Source: Eubacteriales bacterium
Lineage (GTDB): Bacteria > Bacillota > Clostridia > Lachnospirales > Lachnospiraceae
Length of the DNA: 46,655 nt
NCBI GenBank assembly: GCA_030527715.1
Contig: JAUNAF010000007.1
Coordinates: 1 to 46,655, forward strand
Direction: 5' to 3'
Shown here: positions 32,306 through 40,706 of the stretch, piece after piece
Numbering within the stretch: the stretch's first letter is position 1
Layout of the letters: each line of letters opens with the position of its first letter
Program-made: the position numbers and the translations under genes
The notes under the pieces: model-generated
The model's input: the letters and a program-made list of their open reading frames with translations, nothing else
Databases searched by the model: none
Told to the model about the DNA's origin: nothing

Positions 32306-33396
32306 TATGCCACCTCCTTATGGGATTTCCGGAAATGAATCTGATAGTTCAGGAAAAACTCACATCCGATGACAAAAAACAGAATGATTCCGGTAATGAT
32401 ATCTCCATAGGACTGATTCAGCGTGAACATCGTAGTGATCTCCGCTGATCCTCTCTGCAGAAAGACGATCAGGAAACCGGTCAGTGCCATATAGATCGGG
32501 TTGAACTTTGCCAGCCACGCAACCATAACTCCGGTAAATCCTCTTCCGTCGATCAGAGTCGTGGTCAGTGTATGGTCGGTACCGCCTACCAGCAGTAGTC
32601 CTGCAACACCGCAGAGCGCTCCGGAGAGCACCATCGTGCGGACCACAACATTCTTTACGTTGATACCGGCATAACGTGCGGTCGGCTCAGATTCTCCGAC
32701 AACTGCCACTTCGTAGCCGTGCTTTGTATACTTCATATATACATACATGATCACCGTGATCAACACAGCGATGATCACATTCAGCAGATACTTGGAACCG
32801 CCTACCTGCGGGAACCAGCCTGCATTGGTATTCTGATTGATGATACCGATCTTGCCGGCGCCCTTCGGCACCTCCCAGATAATGACAAAGAACGCCACCA
32901 GCTGAACTGCCACATAGTTCATCATCAGAGTAAAGAGTGTCTCGTTGGTGTTCCATTTTGCCTTGAAGAAAGCAGGGATAAATGCCCATACCGCACCGAA
33001 AAGCACCGCTGCCACCGTCATGATCAGGATCAGCAGCCAGTTCGGAACCTTATCTCCAAGCAGGATCATGGATGCAGCTGCACCGAGGGCTCCCATCAGT
33101 GCCTGACCGTCACCGCCCAGATTCCAGAAGCGCATGCGGAACGCCGGTGCCAGCGCTACGGAAATACACAGCAGAATTGCCATGTTCTGGAGAAGCATCC
33201 AGATACGGCGGCTGGTTCCAAAGCTTCCGTCGATCATTGCAGCATAGAAACTGATCGGGTTCAGTCCGGTAGCAAAAAAGGTAATGATACCGCAAAGGAT
33301 CAGCGCAAGTGCGATCGCTGCCAGTCTTACCAGCCATGCTCTCCACCAGCTGATCTCTTTTCTTCTTGAAATATGAATCAGAGATCCCTTATTCAT
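32305..33396 (-). CDS. Nucleoside-type ABC transporter permease (NupP/BmpC-like)
   Basis: This is the partner permease, 363 residues with about ten hydrophobic helices. RMRFWNLGGDGQALMGALGAA and ESEPTARYAGINVKNVVVRTM are family blocks, the second being the ATPase-contacting loop. A cytoplasmic N-terminal stretch precedes the first helix. It overlaps the ATPase gene by 8 bp and the second permease by 1 bp. Confidence 0.92.
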   Translation of the reverse strand: MNKGSLIHISRRKEISWWRAWLVRLAAIALALILCGIITFFATGLNPISFYAAMIDGSFGTSRRIWMLLQNMAILLCISVALAPAFRMRFWNLGGDGQALMGALGAAASMILLGDKVPNWLLILIMTVAAVLFGAVWAFIPAFFKAKWNTNETLFTLMMNYVAVQLVAFFVIIWEVPKGAGKIGIINQNTNAGWFPQVGGSKYLLNVIIAVLITVIMYVYMKYTKHGYEVAVVGESEPTARYAGINVKNVVVRTMVLSGALCGVAGLLLVGGTDHTLTTTLIDGRGFTGVMVAWLAKFNPIYMALTGFLIVFLQRGSAEITTMFTLNQSYGDIITGIILFFVIGCEFFLNYQIHFRKSHKEVA

Positions 33397-34927
33397 CTGC
33401 TTTTCCTCCTCCCAGACTTGTCATCATCAGTCCGACTTCCTGCTTGTCCGCAGTGCGTCCGTCCAGAATGCCGGATACCTGTCCGTCACAGAGAATCAGA
33501 ATACGGTCACAAAGTTCCAGAAGTACATCCAGATCCTCTCCTACATAGATGACCGCAACACCTTTCTTCTTCTGACGATTCATCAGATCGTAGATAATAT
33601 AAGAAGAATTGATATCCAATCCGCGCACTGCATAGGCAGTCAGAAGCACAGACGGTACATTGGAGATCTCTCGACCTACCAGAACCTTCTGGATGTTTCC
33701 ACCGGAAAGCTTACGCACGGAGGTGCTGATGGACGGGGTCTGAACCTCCAGCTCATCTACGACCTGCTCTGCAAGCTCATACGGATCCTTTCTGTCTGTA
33801 AACAGGGATCTTCCTGTGCGGAAGGAACGGAGCATCATGTTGTCAGCCAGGTCCATATTTGCCACCAGACCCATGCCGAGTCTGTCCTCCGGAACAAAGG
33901 ACAGCGTAACTCCCTTTGCCGTGATCTTTCTCGGATCCATGCCGACCAGATTATCCTCCGTACCGTCCTCATTGATAAATACGATGCTTCCGCTCTCGAT
34001 CTCCTGCAGACCTGCGATCGCCTCAAGCAGCTCCTTCTGTCCGTTTCCGGAAATACCGGCAATACCGAGAATCTCTCCGCTTCTCGCGGTAAAGCTGATA
34101 TCTTTCAGCTTCTGTACGCCTTCTTTATTGCGTACATTCAGTCCTTCGATACGGATTTTGTCCTTCGGATTCTTCGGCTGCGGACGGTCAATGTTTAATT
34201 TTACAGAATGACCTACCATTGCGTCGGTAAGCTGCTGTGCATCAGACTCTGAGGTCTTGATATCGCAGATATAGCGGCCTTTTCTCAGAATAGCCACACG
34301 GTCGGAGATCGCAAGCACCTCATTCAGCTTATGCGTGATGATGATGATGGATTTTCCGTCAGCTTTCATGTTGCGCAGCACCTGGAACAGACGGTCGGTC
34401 TCCTGCGGAGTCAGTACTGCCGTCGGCTCATCCAGGATCAGCAGATCTGCACCGCGGTACAGCTGCTTTACAATCTCCACTGTCTGCTTCTGAGAAACGG
34501 ACATGTCATAGATCTTCTGTGCCGGATCGATATCAAAGCCGTATTTGTCACAGATCTCGCGGATACCTGCATAGGCAGCCTTCAGATTGTAGCGCCCGTT
34601 GTCCTTCAGTCCGAGAACAATATTCTCGGCTGCGGAAAGCACATCGATCAGCTTAAAATGCTGATGAATCATACCTATTCCGAGGTGGTAGGCATCTTTC
34701 GGGGATCGGATCGCCACTTCCTTGCCTTTCACCAGTATCTCACCCTCATCCGGATAGTAAATTCCTGCGATGGCATTCATCAGAGTAGTTTTTCCGGAAC
34801 CGTTTTCACCGAGCAGCGCAAGGATTTCTCCCTGATAAACACTCAGGGAAACGTCCTCATTTGCTGTAATATTTCCAAAGCGTTTGGTTACATGCTTCAG
34901 TTCTAAAATAGGAATCTGATTATTCAA
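33389..34927 (-). CDS. Nucleoside-type ABC transporter ATPase (tandem NBD, NupO/BmpB-like)
   Basis: This 512-residue protein has two fused nucleotide-binding domains, as in sugar/nucleoside importers of the RbsA/YufO type. Domain 1 is complete: GENGSGKTT Walker A, VSQKQTVEI signature and ILDEPTAVLT Walker B. Domain 2 is degenerate at Walker A (GISGNGQKEL) but keeps the signature SGGNIQKVL and ends TAYAVRGLD. This asymmetry is usual for the family. It follows the binding-protein gene by 101 nt with an attenuating hairpin in between and overlaps the next permease. Confidence 0.94.
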   Translation of the reverse strand: MNNQIPILELKHVTKRFGNITANEDVSLSVYQGEILALLGENGSGKTTLMNAIAGIYYPDEGEILVKGKEVAIRSPKDAYHLGIGMIHQHFKLIDVLSAAENIVLGLKDNGRYNLKAAYAGIREICDKYGFDIDPAQKIYDMSVSQKQTVEIVKQLYRGADLLILDEPTAVLTPQETDRLFQVLRNMKADGKSIIIITHKLNEVLAISDRVAILRKGRYICDIKTSESDAQQLTDAMVGHSVKLNIDRPQPKNPKDKIRIEGLNVRNKEGVQKLKDISFTARSGEILGIAGISGNGQKELLEAIAGLQEIESGSIVFINEDGTEDNLVGMDPRKITAKGVTLSFVPEDRLGMGLVANMDLADNMMLRSFRTGRSLFTDRKDPYELAEQVVDELEVQTPSISTSVRKLSGGNIQKVLVGREISNVPSVLLTAYAVRGLDINSSYIIYDLMNRQKKKGVAVIYVGEDLDVLLELCDRILILCDGQVSGILDGRTADKQEVGLMMTSLGGGKADE

Positions 34928-34977
34928 ATCCTGTCTCCTTTATTTCTTAATTATCATACATCGGTTGGCAATAAAAC

Positions 34978-35008
34978 GGGGGAGGCTTTCACTGGGAAGG
35001 CCTCCCCC
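34978..35008 (-). terminator. Attenuating hairpin between bmp-like gene and ATPase
   Basis: A 9-bp perfect stem, GGGGGAGGC (34978-34986) and GCCTCCCCC (35000-35008), is followed on the minus strand by CGTTTTATTG, a weak T-run. It is likely to cause partial termination so that binding protein exceeds transporter. Confidence 0.75.
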
Positions 35009-35028
35009 TGGCTTCTTACATTGCGATT

Positions 35029-36246
35029 TTAGAATGCACTGTCAAGCAGAGTGATTCCGTCGATATTAACGTCGAAGTACGGAGCAGAACGGAAACTTGA
35101 CTCCTGGAAAGCACCGTCAGAGATGGCCTCGGTGTCTCCGGTGTAATCAGCATCTGTATCTACATCTGCAAGATAGGAAGACAGGGTCTCACCCTCAACA
35201 GTGAATGTGTCGATGTCAAATACCTTAACCTCGCCTGCGCTCAGTTTCTTCTGAACCTCAGCGATAGCATCTGCAGTACCCTCTGCTGCTACAGCCTCGT
35301 TCACCTCTGTCAGCTCAACGCTGCCAGTCTCAAGAGTACCGGTCCAGTCTGCATCAATTGCCTCACCAGCAGTGATTGCATCCATGCAGTAGGTGAAGTA
35401 CGGAGCCCAGTTGATTCTGGAAGATACCAGGAAGGTATTCGGAGCTGCTGCAATGGTAGAACCATTGTAAGATACGTTCGGAACGCCGGCTGCCTCACAT
35501 GCAGTCGGAGCACCCATAGAGTCTGCATGCTGGGAAATCAGAACACAGCCTGCATCGATGAGCATCTGTGCGCCCTCTTTCTCCTTGGTCTCGTCATACC
35601 AGGAACCTGTGAAGGTTACTTCCATGGTAACGCTCGGGCATACGCTCTTAGCACCAAGATAGAAAGAAGTGTAACCGGAGATAACCTCTGCGTAGGTGTA
35701 AGCTCCAACATAACCCATCTTTGCCTGATCCTCAGTGATATCGCCTGCAGCGATCATCTCATTGAGCTTCATTCCTGCAGCTACACCGGCCATGTAACGG
35801 CCTTCGTAGATGGATGCGAATGCATTATGATAGTTGTCAAGCTCCTCAGTGTGAGCCTTGGTACCGGTTGCGTGGCTGAACTGTACCTCCGGAACCTCTT
35901 TTGCAGCCTCGATCATGTAATCCTCATGACCGAAAGAATCAGCAAATACATAGTTACATCCTCTGTCAACCATGTTCATTGCCTCTTCATAGCACTCCTG
36001 ACCTTCCGGAATGTTTGTTGTAATAAAGTAGGTCTCACCCTCAACAAGGCCCTGTGCCTCGCAGGCCTCCTTGAACGCATTGATGAAGTTCAGATCATAG
36101 GTAGAGTTCTCATCATGCAGGCAGATCAGTCCTGCTTTGATCTGTGCATCCTCAGCCTTGACCTCAGCTGCATTCAGTGAAGCAGTCATGCCGAATGCCA
36201 TTGCTGATGCTGCAATCACAGCGGCAATTTTGTGAAGCTTTTTCAT
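35029..36246 (-). CDS. BMP-family nucleoside-binding protein
   Basis: This is the substrate-binding protein of the nucleoside-type importer (405 residues). It has a secretion signal (MKKLHKIAAVIAASAMAFGM, cleavage near LNAAEVKA) without a clear lipobox, unlike most lipid-anchored BMP proteins. The mature part has IKAGLICLHDENSTYDLNFINAFKEA, YVFADSFGHEDY and GRYMAGVAAG, typical of the BMP/PnrA family. GGAGGG lies 8 nt upstream. It follows xpt by 74 nt. Confidence 0.92.
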   Translation of the reverse strand: MKKLHKIAAVIAASAMAFGMTASLNAAEVKAEDAQIKAGLICLHDENSTYDLNFINAFKEACEAQGLVEGETYFITTNIPEGQECYEEAMNMVDRGCNYVFADSFGHEDYMIEAAKEVPEVQFSHATGTKAHTEELDNYHNAFASIYEGRYMAGVAAGMKLNEMIAAGDITEDQAKMGYVGAYTYAEVISGYTSFYLGAKSVCPSVTMEVTFTGSWYDETKEKEGAQMLIDAGCVLISQHADSMGAPTACEAAGVPNVSYNGSTIAAAPNTFLVSSRINWAPYFTYCMDAITAGEAIDADWTGTLETGSVELTEVNEAVAAEGTADAIAEVQKKLSAGEVKVFDIDTFTVEGETLSSYLADVDTDADYTGDTEAISDGAFQESSFRSAPYFDVNIDGITLLDSAF

Positions 36247-36320
36247 ACTTTTTCCCTCCGTTTGTATGATTAAAAAGTGTATAATTACCAGCCTTTTCAG
36301 ACTGCGTAATCCGATAAAGA

Positions 36321-36896
36321 TTATTCCGCAAAGGTGATCTGACCATCCTCGGTCATTTCACCGATCATGGCAAGGGATTCCACACGGATGCCCTGCTCGC
36401 GGATTCTGGCGCCGCCCTGCTGGAAGACCTTCTCAATGGCAATACCACAGCCGACACAATGTGCACCTGACTGTTTGATAATGTCAATAAGCCCGTCTAA
36501 AGCAGCACCGTTTGCCAGGAAGTCGTCGATGATCAGCACGCGATCTTCGGCGTTAAGAAACTGTTTTTCCACTCTCGCCTCATAGTCATTGCCATGAGTA
36601 TAGGAATGGATCGGTGTCACATAACAATCGTTTGTCAGATTCTTTGTCTGATGTTTTTTTGCGAAAACCACCGGTACACCGAACTCCGCTGCACACATGA
36701 CAGCGATTGCGATTCCGGAGGTCTCGATCGTCAGGATCTTGGTGATCTTTTCATCTTTGTAAAGTCTGTGAAATTCACGACCCATTTCCACCATAAAAGG
36801 TACATCGATCTGGTGATTCAAAAAAGACCCCACCTTCAGGACTCCGCCCGGGTAAACCTGTCCTTCTCTTAATATCTTCTCTTCTAACGCCTTCAT
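36321..36896 (-). CDS. xpt: Xanthine phosphoribosyltransferase
   Basis: It salvages xanthine to XMP with PRPP. From the chosen ATG (191 residues, the usual length) it begins MKALEEKILREGQV like Bacillus Xpt, with KVGSFLNHQIDVPFM, TIETSGIAIAV and the PRPP loop VLIIDDFLANGAA. GAGGAAG precedes this ATG; an in-frame ATG 18 codons upstream has no ribosome site and lies at the predicted transcription start. It leads the operon xpt-bmp-ATPase-permeases-MGMT-GNAT, linking purine uptake and salvage. Confidence 0.95.
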   Translation of the reverse strand: MKALEEKILREGQVYPGGVLKVGSFLNHQIDVPFMVEMGREFHRLYKDEKITKILTIETSGIAIAVMCAAEFGVPVVFAKKHQTKNLTNDCYVTPIHSYTHGNDYEARVEKQFLNAEDRVLIIDDFLANGAALDGLIDIIKQSGAHCVGCGIAIEKVFQQGGARIREQGIRVESLAMIGEMTEDGQITFAE

Positions 36897-36955
36897 AACT
36901 TCCTCTTCTTTACCTTGATAACTCCCATATTTACTGGTCAATTGCATCATTAAAT

Positions 36956-36984
36956 AACGTAGACCATAATCAGGGTCTTGTCAA
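36956..36984 (-). promoter_or_regulatory. Promoter of xpt and the nucleoside transporter
   Basis: TTGACA (36979-36984) and TACGTT (36956-36961) on the minus strand are 17 nt apart. The spacer and the edge of the -10 contain an inverted repeat, AGACC-N8-GGTCT (36961-36978), a possible operator. The roughly 50-nt leader is too short for a purine riboswitch, and none of its conserved blocks is seen. Confidence 0.75.
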
Positions 36985-37001
36985 GAAAAAATTCATATTA
37001 G

Positions 37002-37034
37002 TAAAAGGGATCCCACCTCTTTCGGTGGAATCCC
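37002..37034 (-). terminator. Intrinsic terminator after the HemN-like gene
   Basis: An 11-bp stem with one G-U pair, GGGATCCCACC (37007-37017) and GGTGGAATCCC (37024-37034), with a 6-nt loop, is followed on the minus strand by TTTTAC. It ends the flavin reductase/HemN-like operon just upstream of the xpt promoter. Confidence 0.88.
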
Positions 37035-37050
37035 CCAATCATAATATTCT

Positions 37051-38166
37051 TTAATTGTGCTTCTTTTTTCTCTGCAGACTGTCGCAGATTTCCCGGAAAT
37101 AATACTGGCCTCTGACTGTCAGCACGGTTTTCCCGTCCGATTCTTCCGCAAATCCATCTTCCATCAGCCTTTCCACGATTTCCCTCAGATGTACCGGGAA
37201 CTCCTCAGAAAATTTTTCTTTAAACTCTTCTGTTGAAAATCCTCCTGCAAGCTGCAGCCGTCCGAAAAGATATGTTTTCATAATCTCTTCGCTCTCTGCC
37301 TCTGCCACTTCTGCGGTTACCTTTTCCACCTGACCTGCGTTCTTCATATAGAGCTGCAGATTGTTGGTGTTTCTTATTATATATCCGTCAAAGAAAGACT
37401 TGTTTCCGACACCCAGTCCGATGCGTTCCGTTCCCATACTGCTGTAGAGTTCAAAACGATCCTCGTGATTCGGCAGACAGAAACAACCTGTTTTGTACTG
37501 ATGATAGCCGTTTTCCTGAAGGTATCTGACTGCATACTCATACAGTGCTAAGCTGCTCTCCCAATCCTTCATCTGATCGAGCGGCTCCACTCGAAGATGC
37601 CCCGGATGTATGATCACACATGCATGCAGGGTATTTTTCCAGCTCTGCATCGTCTGACCCGGGATGCCGTAATTTACTGTCAGGCCGATATTATTCATAT
37701 GAAAGCGATTCAGAAAAAGCAGTGCATTTCTGGTATCCTGCATCGTAAACGGACAGTTCAGTGTGCGAAGTTCCTCATCGCTTTCAGAGCGCATCATCAG
37801 CTCTACACGATTCGGATGTCCTGCGGCAATGCCGGTCAGGTGCGGCGTTCCCACCGTATTCGGCAGCGCCTCGTAACTTACCTGTGCCCCTTTTGCTACC
37901 GGAAGTTTTTCTCTCGCAAGTGTTAAGACCTTTCCAAGCAGATCCGGACTCATGACAGAGGCACTTCCGCCGCTCATCCTGATTGCACGGATCTCATAAT
38001 CTTCCAGATCTCCTTCATAAGACAGGATCTCCCGTCCAAGACAGGTCAGATACATATTTTTCTCTGCATTCGAGCCGATCGCATGAAAATAATCCAGATA
38101 ATTTTCCGGCTGAATGCAGTACGGAATATGCAGATCAAGAAGCAATGGTTTTCTTTTCTCTGTCAT
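37051..38166 (-). CDS. HemN/HemW-like protein lacking the radical-SAM cluster cysteines
   Basis: This 371-residue protein follows the HemN/HemW layout: LHIPYC opening, a GG-containing strand (RMSGGSASVM for GGGTPS), NYGIPGQTMQSW, then the C-terminal GLGVGNKSFFDGYIIRNTN segment and a winged-helix region. The radical-SAM motif CxxxCxxC is broken: only Cys17 remains, in PYCIQPENYL, with Glu and Leu at the other two positions. It therefore probably cannot hold the [4Fe-4S] cluster. It follows the Tat-exported flavin reductase by 30 nt and ends at a terminator, so it may assist that enzyme rather than act as an oxidase. No frameshift is seen. Confidence 0.8.
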   Translation of the reverse strand: MTEKRKPLLLDLHIPYCIQPENYLDYFHAIGSNAEKNMYLTCLGREILSYEGDLEDYEIRAIRMSGGSASVMSPDLLGKVLTLAREKLPVAKGAQVSYEALPNTVGTPHLTGIAAGHPNRVELMMRSESDEELRTLNCPFTMQDTRNALLFLNRFHMNNIGLTVNYGIPGQTMQSWKNTLHACVIIHPGHLRVEPLDQMKDWESSLALYEYAVRYLQENGYHQYKTGCFCLPNHEDRFELYSSMGTERIGLGVGNKSFFDGYIIRNTNNLQLYMKNAGQVEKVTAEVAEAESEEIMKTYLFGRLQLAGGFSTEEFKEKFSEEFPVHLREIVERLMEDGFAEESDGKTVLTVRGQYYFREICDSLQRKKKHN

Positions 38167-38196
38167 GATGTTTCTCCTCCAGTCTAAATTCTAAGA

Positions 38197-40527
38197 TCAG
38201 TCATGTCCGCCCGGTCCAGGACCACCCGGGCCGCCCGGACCTCCCTGTCCCTGAGGAGCCTCCATCGGCTCGATCGGTCTGCCGAGGAATGCCTGGTCAG
38301 ATGCTGCCTGATGTCCTGCGATCCATCCGTGAGTGATTGCCATTCCCACAGAGTTGCCTGCAAACGGTGTACTGTAACCAAAGCCATAGCGTCCACCCAG
38401 ACAGTTTCCTGCTGCGTACAATCCCTCGATCGGCTCCCAGTTTTTGTTCAGGACATTCTGTGTTTCATCGGTGACCATTCCTGACATGGTAACCATCATC
38501 GGATTGGAGCTGTGTGAAAGTGAGCTGGTGCCGCCGTAGAACGGTGCTGTATCGATCGGAACCATATATTCACTCTCTTTACCATAGTCTGTATCGGAAC
38601 CTGCTGCACAGAGCTCATTATAATGTGCGATCGAAGCCAGGAAGTTCTCCTTTGCGGCTCCCTTATAACCCATCAGATCTGCCAGTTCTTCCAGCGTATC
38701 CGCGCAGAAAATACTTCCGCTCATCATGGTACGCTCTGCAAGATTGGCGATTGTGATCGGATTAGCCTGTCCCGGAACAGCTGCCTCCATATCCTTCTCT
38801 ACCTTATCCCAGTAATCCTGCATTCCGAAGTTCGGTGCACCGTGATCCAGAGGAGCTGCCATCAAAGTCTTTCTCCAGTTTGCATCTGTTACATAACAGC
38901 AGAGTCCTGCCGGCTGACGAAGTCCGACTGCGCTCATCTGTGCGATCGCACCCTCGTTCATAAAACGCTTTCCTCTGCCATTGAGCATCAGCATCGGAGC
39001 AGTTCCCCACGGGCCGGAAGCGCCGCCGCCAAGTCCCATCCAGCCTCTCGGTGTCGGCTCGATCATTCCGCCTGCCCAGCATGCCATTTTATGACCTGCA
39101 CCGTTTCTGGAACCTACTGCTGTCCAGCTGTCTGCTGCAGCTCCGTTACGCTCTGCCCATTCCATGCCTTCATTCAGCAGTGCCCAGCACATTTCCGGAT
39201 TTCCAATGAAATCTCCGGAGCAAAGGATAACGCCCTTATTGCAGTTGTAACGGTAATATGTGCCATCTGCGTCTTTTGCGAAAAGTCCTGTTACTTTTCC
39301 GGTCTCATCCTGGATCAGTTTCACGCCTTCACGCTCAAAATCCCAGGTACATCCCTCTGTTTCCTGCACATATTTTACTACGTATTTGTGAATAAACTCA
39401 ATATTATTTCCCTGATAGCCATAGAACTGTGCATTACACGGCCAGGTGAGATAGTCACCGCAGCGGATCGGATAGGATGCATTCTGCTGTCCGTAAGCTG
39501 CCTGTGTATTACAAAGCGGATATGCAAACATATTGCTCATATCATAGTTGCCTGCTCCGCCTGCAGGCTCACCGTCTACCCACTGATCTCCGGTGGTTCC
39601 ATCTCCGGTAGCCTTCGGTACAATAACTGCAGTATCAGCGAGATAGACATTGCTGTCATTTTCCTTACGCTCTGCCTCATAGGAATCATATATTTCTTTA
39701 TAACGGTCAAACATAGTTCCGGAATACTGCACAAAATTCTTTAAGATCTCCGGATTAACACGTCCCGCTGCTCTCTTGCAGAACTCTGCTGTGATCTGTC
39801 CGGTATTGTACGGACCGTATCCACGATCGATCAGGAACTGTGAATTTACATGTCCGATATCCTCACCGTACCATCCGCCCATGTTTGAGCCGGTACCTTC
39901 CAGATCCACAAAATTACCCCACGGCTGTTTCTCTATTACGGCAACCGTAGAACCTTCATCGACTGCACCGAATGCTGCACCGATACCGGAATGTCCTCCG
40001 CCAAGTACAAGCACGTCAAAAGTTCCTGCATCCACAAAATCCTCCGGATCTGCCGGGGCTTCACCCAGCCAGTCTCCCGGTCCGCAGTAACCTTCCACGC
40101 GTCCGGTCACCTGTGGTTTTTCCTTTGTCTCCACCTCAGTTCCGGAAGCCTGTGCGATACACTGCGCTACGCAGGACTCGATCGCTGCGACTGATGCTGC
40201 CAGACTGCAGCTGCTGACTGCATCCACATCCGCTGACTGTCCTTCCACGATTGCCTCAGCCATAGCCTTCTTCTTTTCCTCTGTCAGCAGATCCTGCTCA
40301 CCAGCGGAATCAATTGTGCAGGCTGTAATTGCCTCAGCAGAAAACTCCATGGTAACTGTAACTGTCGAATACCCTGTTTCCTCCGATGCTGTATAACTGC
40401 CTGGTGTGTACAGGTCTCCATCCTCTGCCTTTACCGACGGAATTCGGAACAGCCCCATCGCAAGTGTGCCGGCGCCGACTGCTGCCGCACTCTTCAGAAA
40501 ATCACGACGTGAAAGTTTCTTACCCAT
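38197..40527 (-). CDS. Tat-exported FMN-binding/FAD fumarate-reductase-type flavoprotein
   Basis: This 776-residue extracytoplasmic reductase, probably passing electrons to an organic acceptor, has a Tat signal (KKLSRRDFLKSAAA), an FMN-binding domain (about 40-125), an FAD/fumarate-reductase flavoprotein domain with GGGHSGIG (176-183) and family blocks such as GYSTPFAGNSVGMAI, and a Gly/Pro-rich tail. The flavinylation site, normally S/T-G-A-T/S, reads SSCS (105-108), so covalent FMN attachment is doubtful. AAGGAGGA precedes the start. It lies downstream of a GHKL/LytTR pair and upstream of the HemN-like gene. The acceptor is unknown. Confidence 0.9.
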   Translation of the reverse strand: MGKKLSRRDFLKSAAAVGAGTLAMGLFRIPSVKAEDGDLYTPGSYTASEETGYSTVTVTMEFSAEAITACTIDSAGEQDLLTEEKKKAMAEAIVEGQSADVDAVSSCSLAASVAAIESCVAQCIAQASGTEVETKEKPQVTGRVEGYCGPGDWLGEAPADPEDFVDAGTFDVLVLGGGHSGIGAAFGAVDEGSTVAVIEKQPWGNFVDLEGTGSNMGGWYGEDIGHVNSQFLIDRGYGPYNTGQITAEFCKRAAGRVNPEILKNFVQYSGTMFDRYKEIYDSYEAERKENDSNVYLADTAVIVPKATGDGTTGDQWVDGEPAGGAGNYDMSNMFAYPLCNTQAAYGQQNASYPIRCGDYLTWPCNAQFYGYQGNNIEFIHKYVVKYVQETEGCTWDFEREGVKLIQDETGKVTGLFAKDADGTYYRYNCNKGVILCSGDFIGNPEMCWALLNEGMEWAERNGAAADSWTAVGSRNGAGHKMACWAGGMIEPTPRGWMGLGGGASGPWGTAPMLMLNGRGKRFMNEGAIAQMSAVGLRQPAGLCCYVTDANWRKTLMAAPLDHGAPNFGMQDYWDKVEKDMEAAVPGQANPITIANLAERTMMSGSIFCADTLEELADLMGYKGAAKENFLASIAHYNELCAAGSDTDYGKESEYMVPIDTAPFYGGTSSLSHSSNPMMVTMSGMVTDETQNVLNKNWEPIEGLYAAGNCLGGRYGFGYSTPFAGNSVGMAITHGWIAGHQAASDQAFLGRPIEPMEAPQGQGGPGGPGGPGPGGHD

Positions 40528-40585
40528 AAATGATCCTCCTTCTTACTTATACTTTTCACTTTTCTTCCTCTGTTTCCATCGGAAT

Positions 40586-40610
40586 CTGTGAATGTTTTCT
40601 GTATGTTTTT
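40586..40610. promoter_or_regulatory. CTGTnnATGTTTT-like direct repeat upstream of the flavin reductase
   Basis: CTGTGAATGTTTT (40586-40598) is followed directly by CTGTATGTTTTT (40599-40610), about 60-80 nt upstream of the reductase start. The repeat could be a response-regulator site, since a LytTR regulator is encoded nearby, but it does not match the known LytTR consensus closely. No convincing -35/-10 pair was found in this spacer. Confidence 0.35.
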
Positions 40611-40635
40611 CAGGAATTCTATCATATTATGGGCA

Positions 40636-40693
40636 GAAAAAACTGCAGCCTGCACAAACTGCAGAAAATCTGCATAAACTGCAGGCTGCAGTT
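40636..40693 (-). terminator. Terminator of the rsmH/two-component operon
   Basis: A 14-bp perfect stem (40641-40654 with 40680-40693, arms AACTGCAGCCTGCA) has a loop that contains further CTGCAG units. A run of six T follows on the minus strand. It starts 14 nt past the histidine kinase stop and isolates it from the reductase operon. Confidence 0.9.
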
Positions 40694-40706
40694 CTCTGTC
40701 TCTGTT

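Noticed and set aside
36897-37000. Guanine riboswitch upstream of xpt
   Set aside because: The conserved core blocks are not present on the minus strand, and the leader implied by the TTGACA/TACGTT promoter is too short.
37051-38166. Frameshifted or decayed hemN pseudogene
   Set aside because: The frame is intact over the full length, other HemN/HemW motifs are preserved, and the gene has a good position in its operon. Loss of the cluster cysteines is better read as repurposing.
40586-40610. Classical LytTR operator pair
   Set aside because: The direct repeats are back to back (13 bp) but do not match the AgrA-like ACAGTTAAG consensus, so only a low-confidence repeat was recorded.
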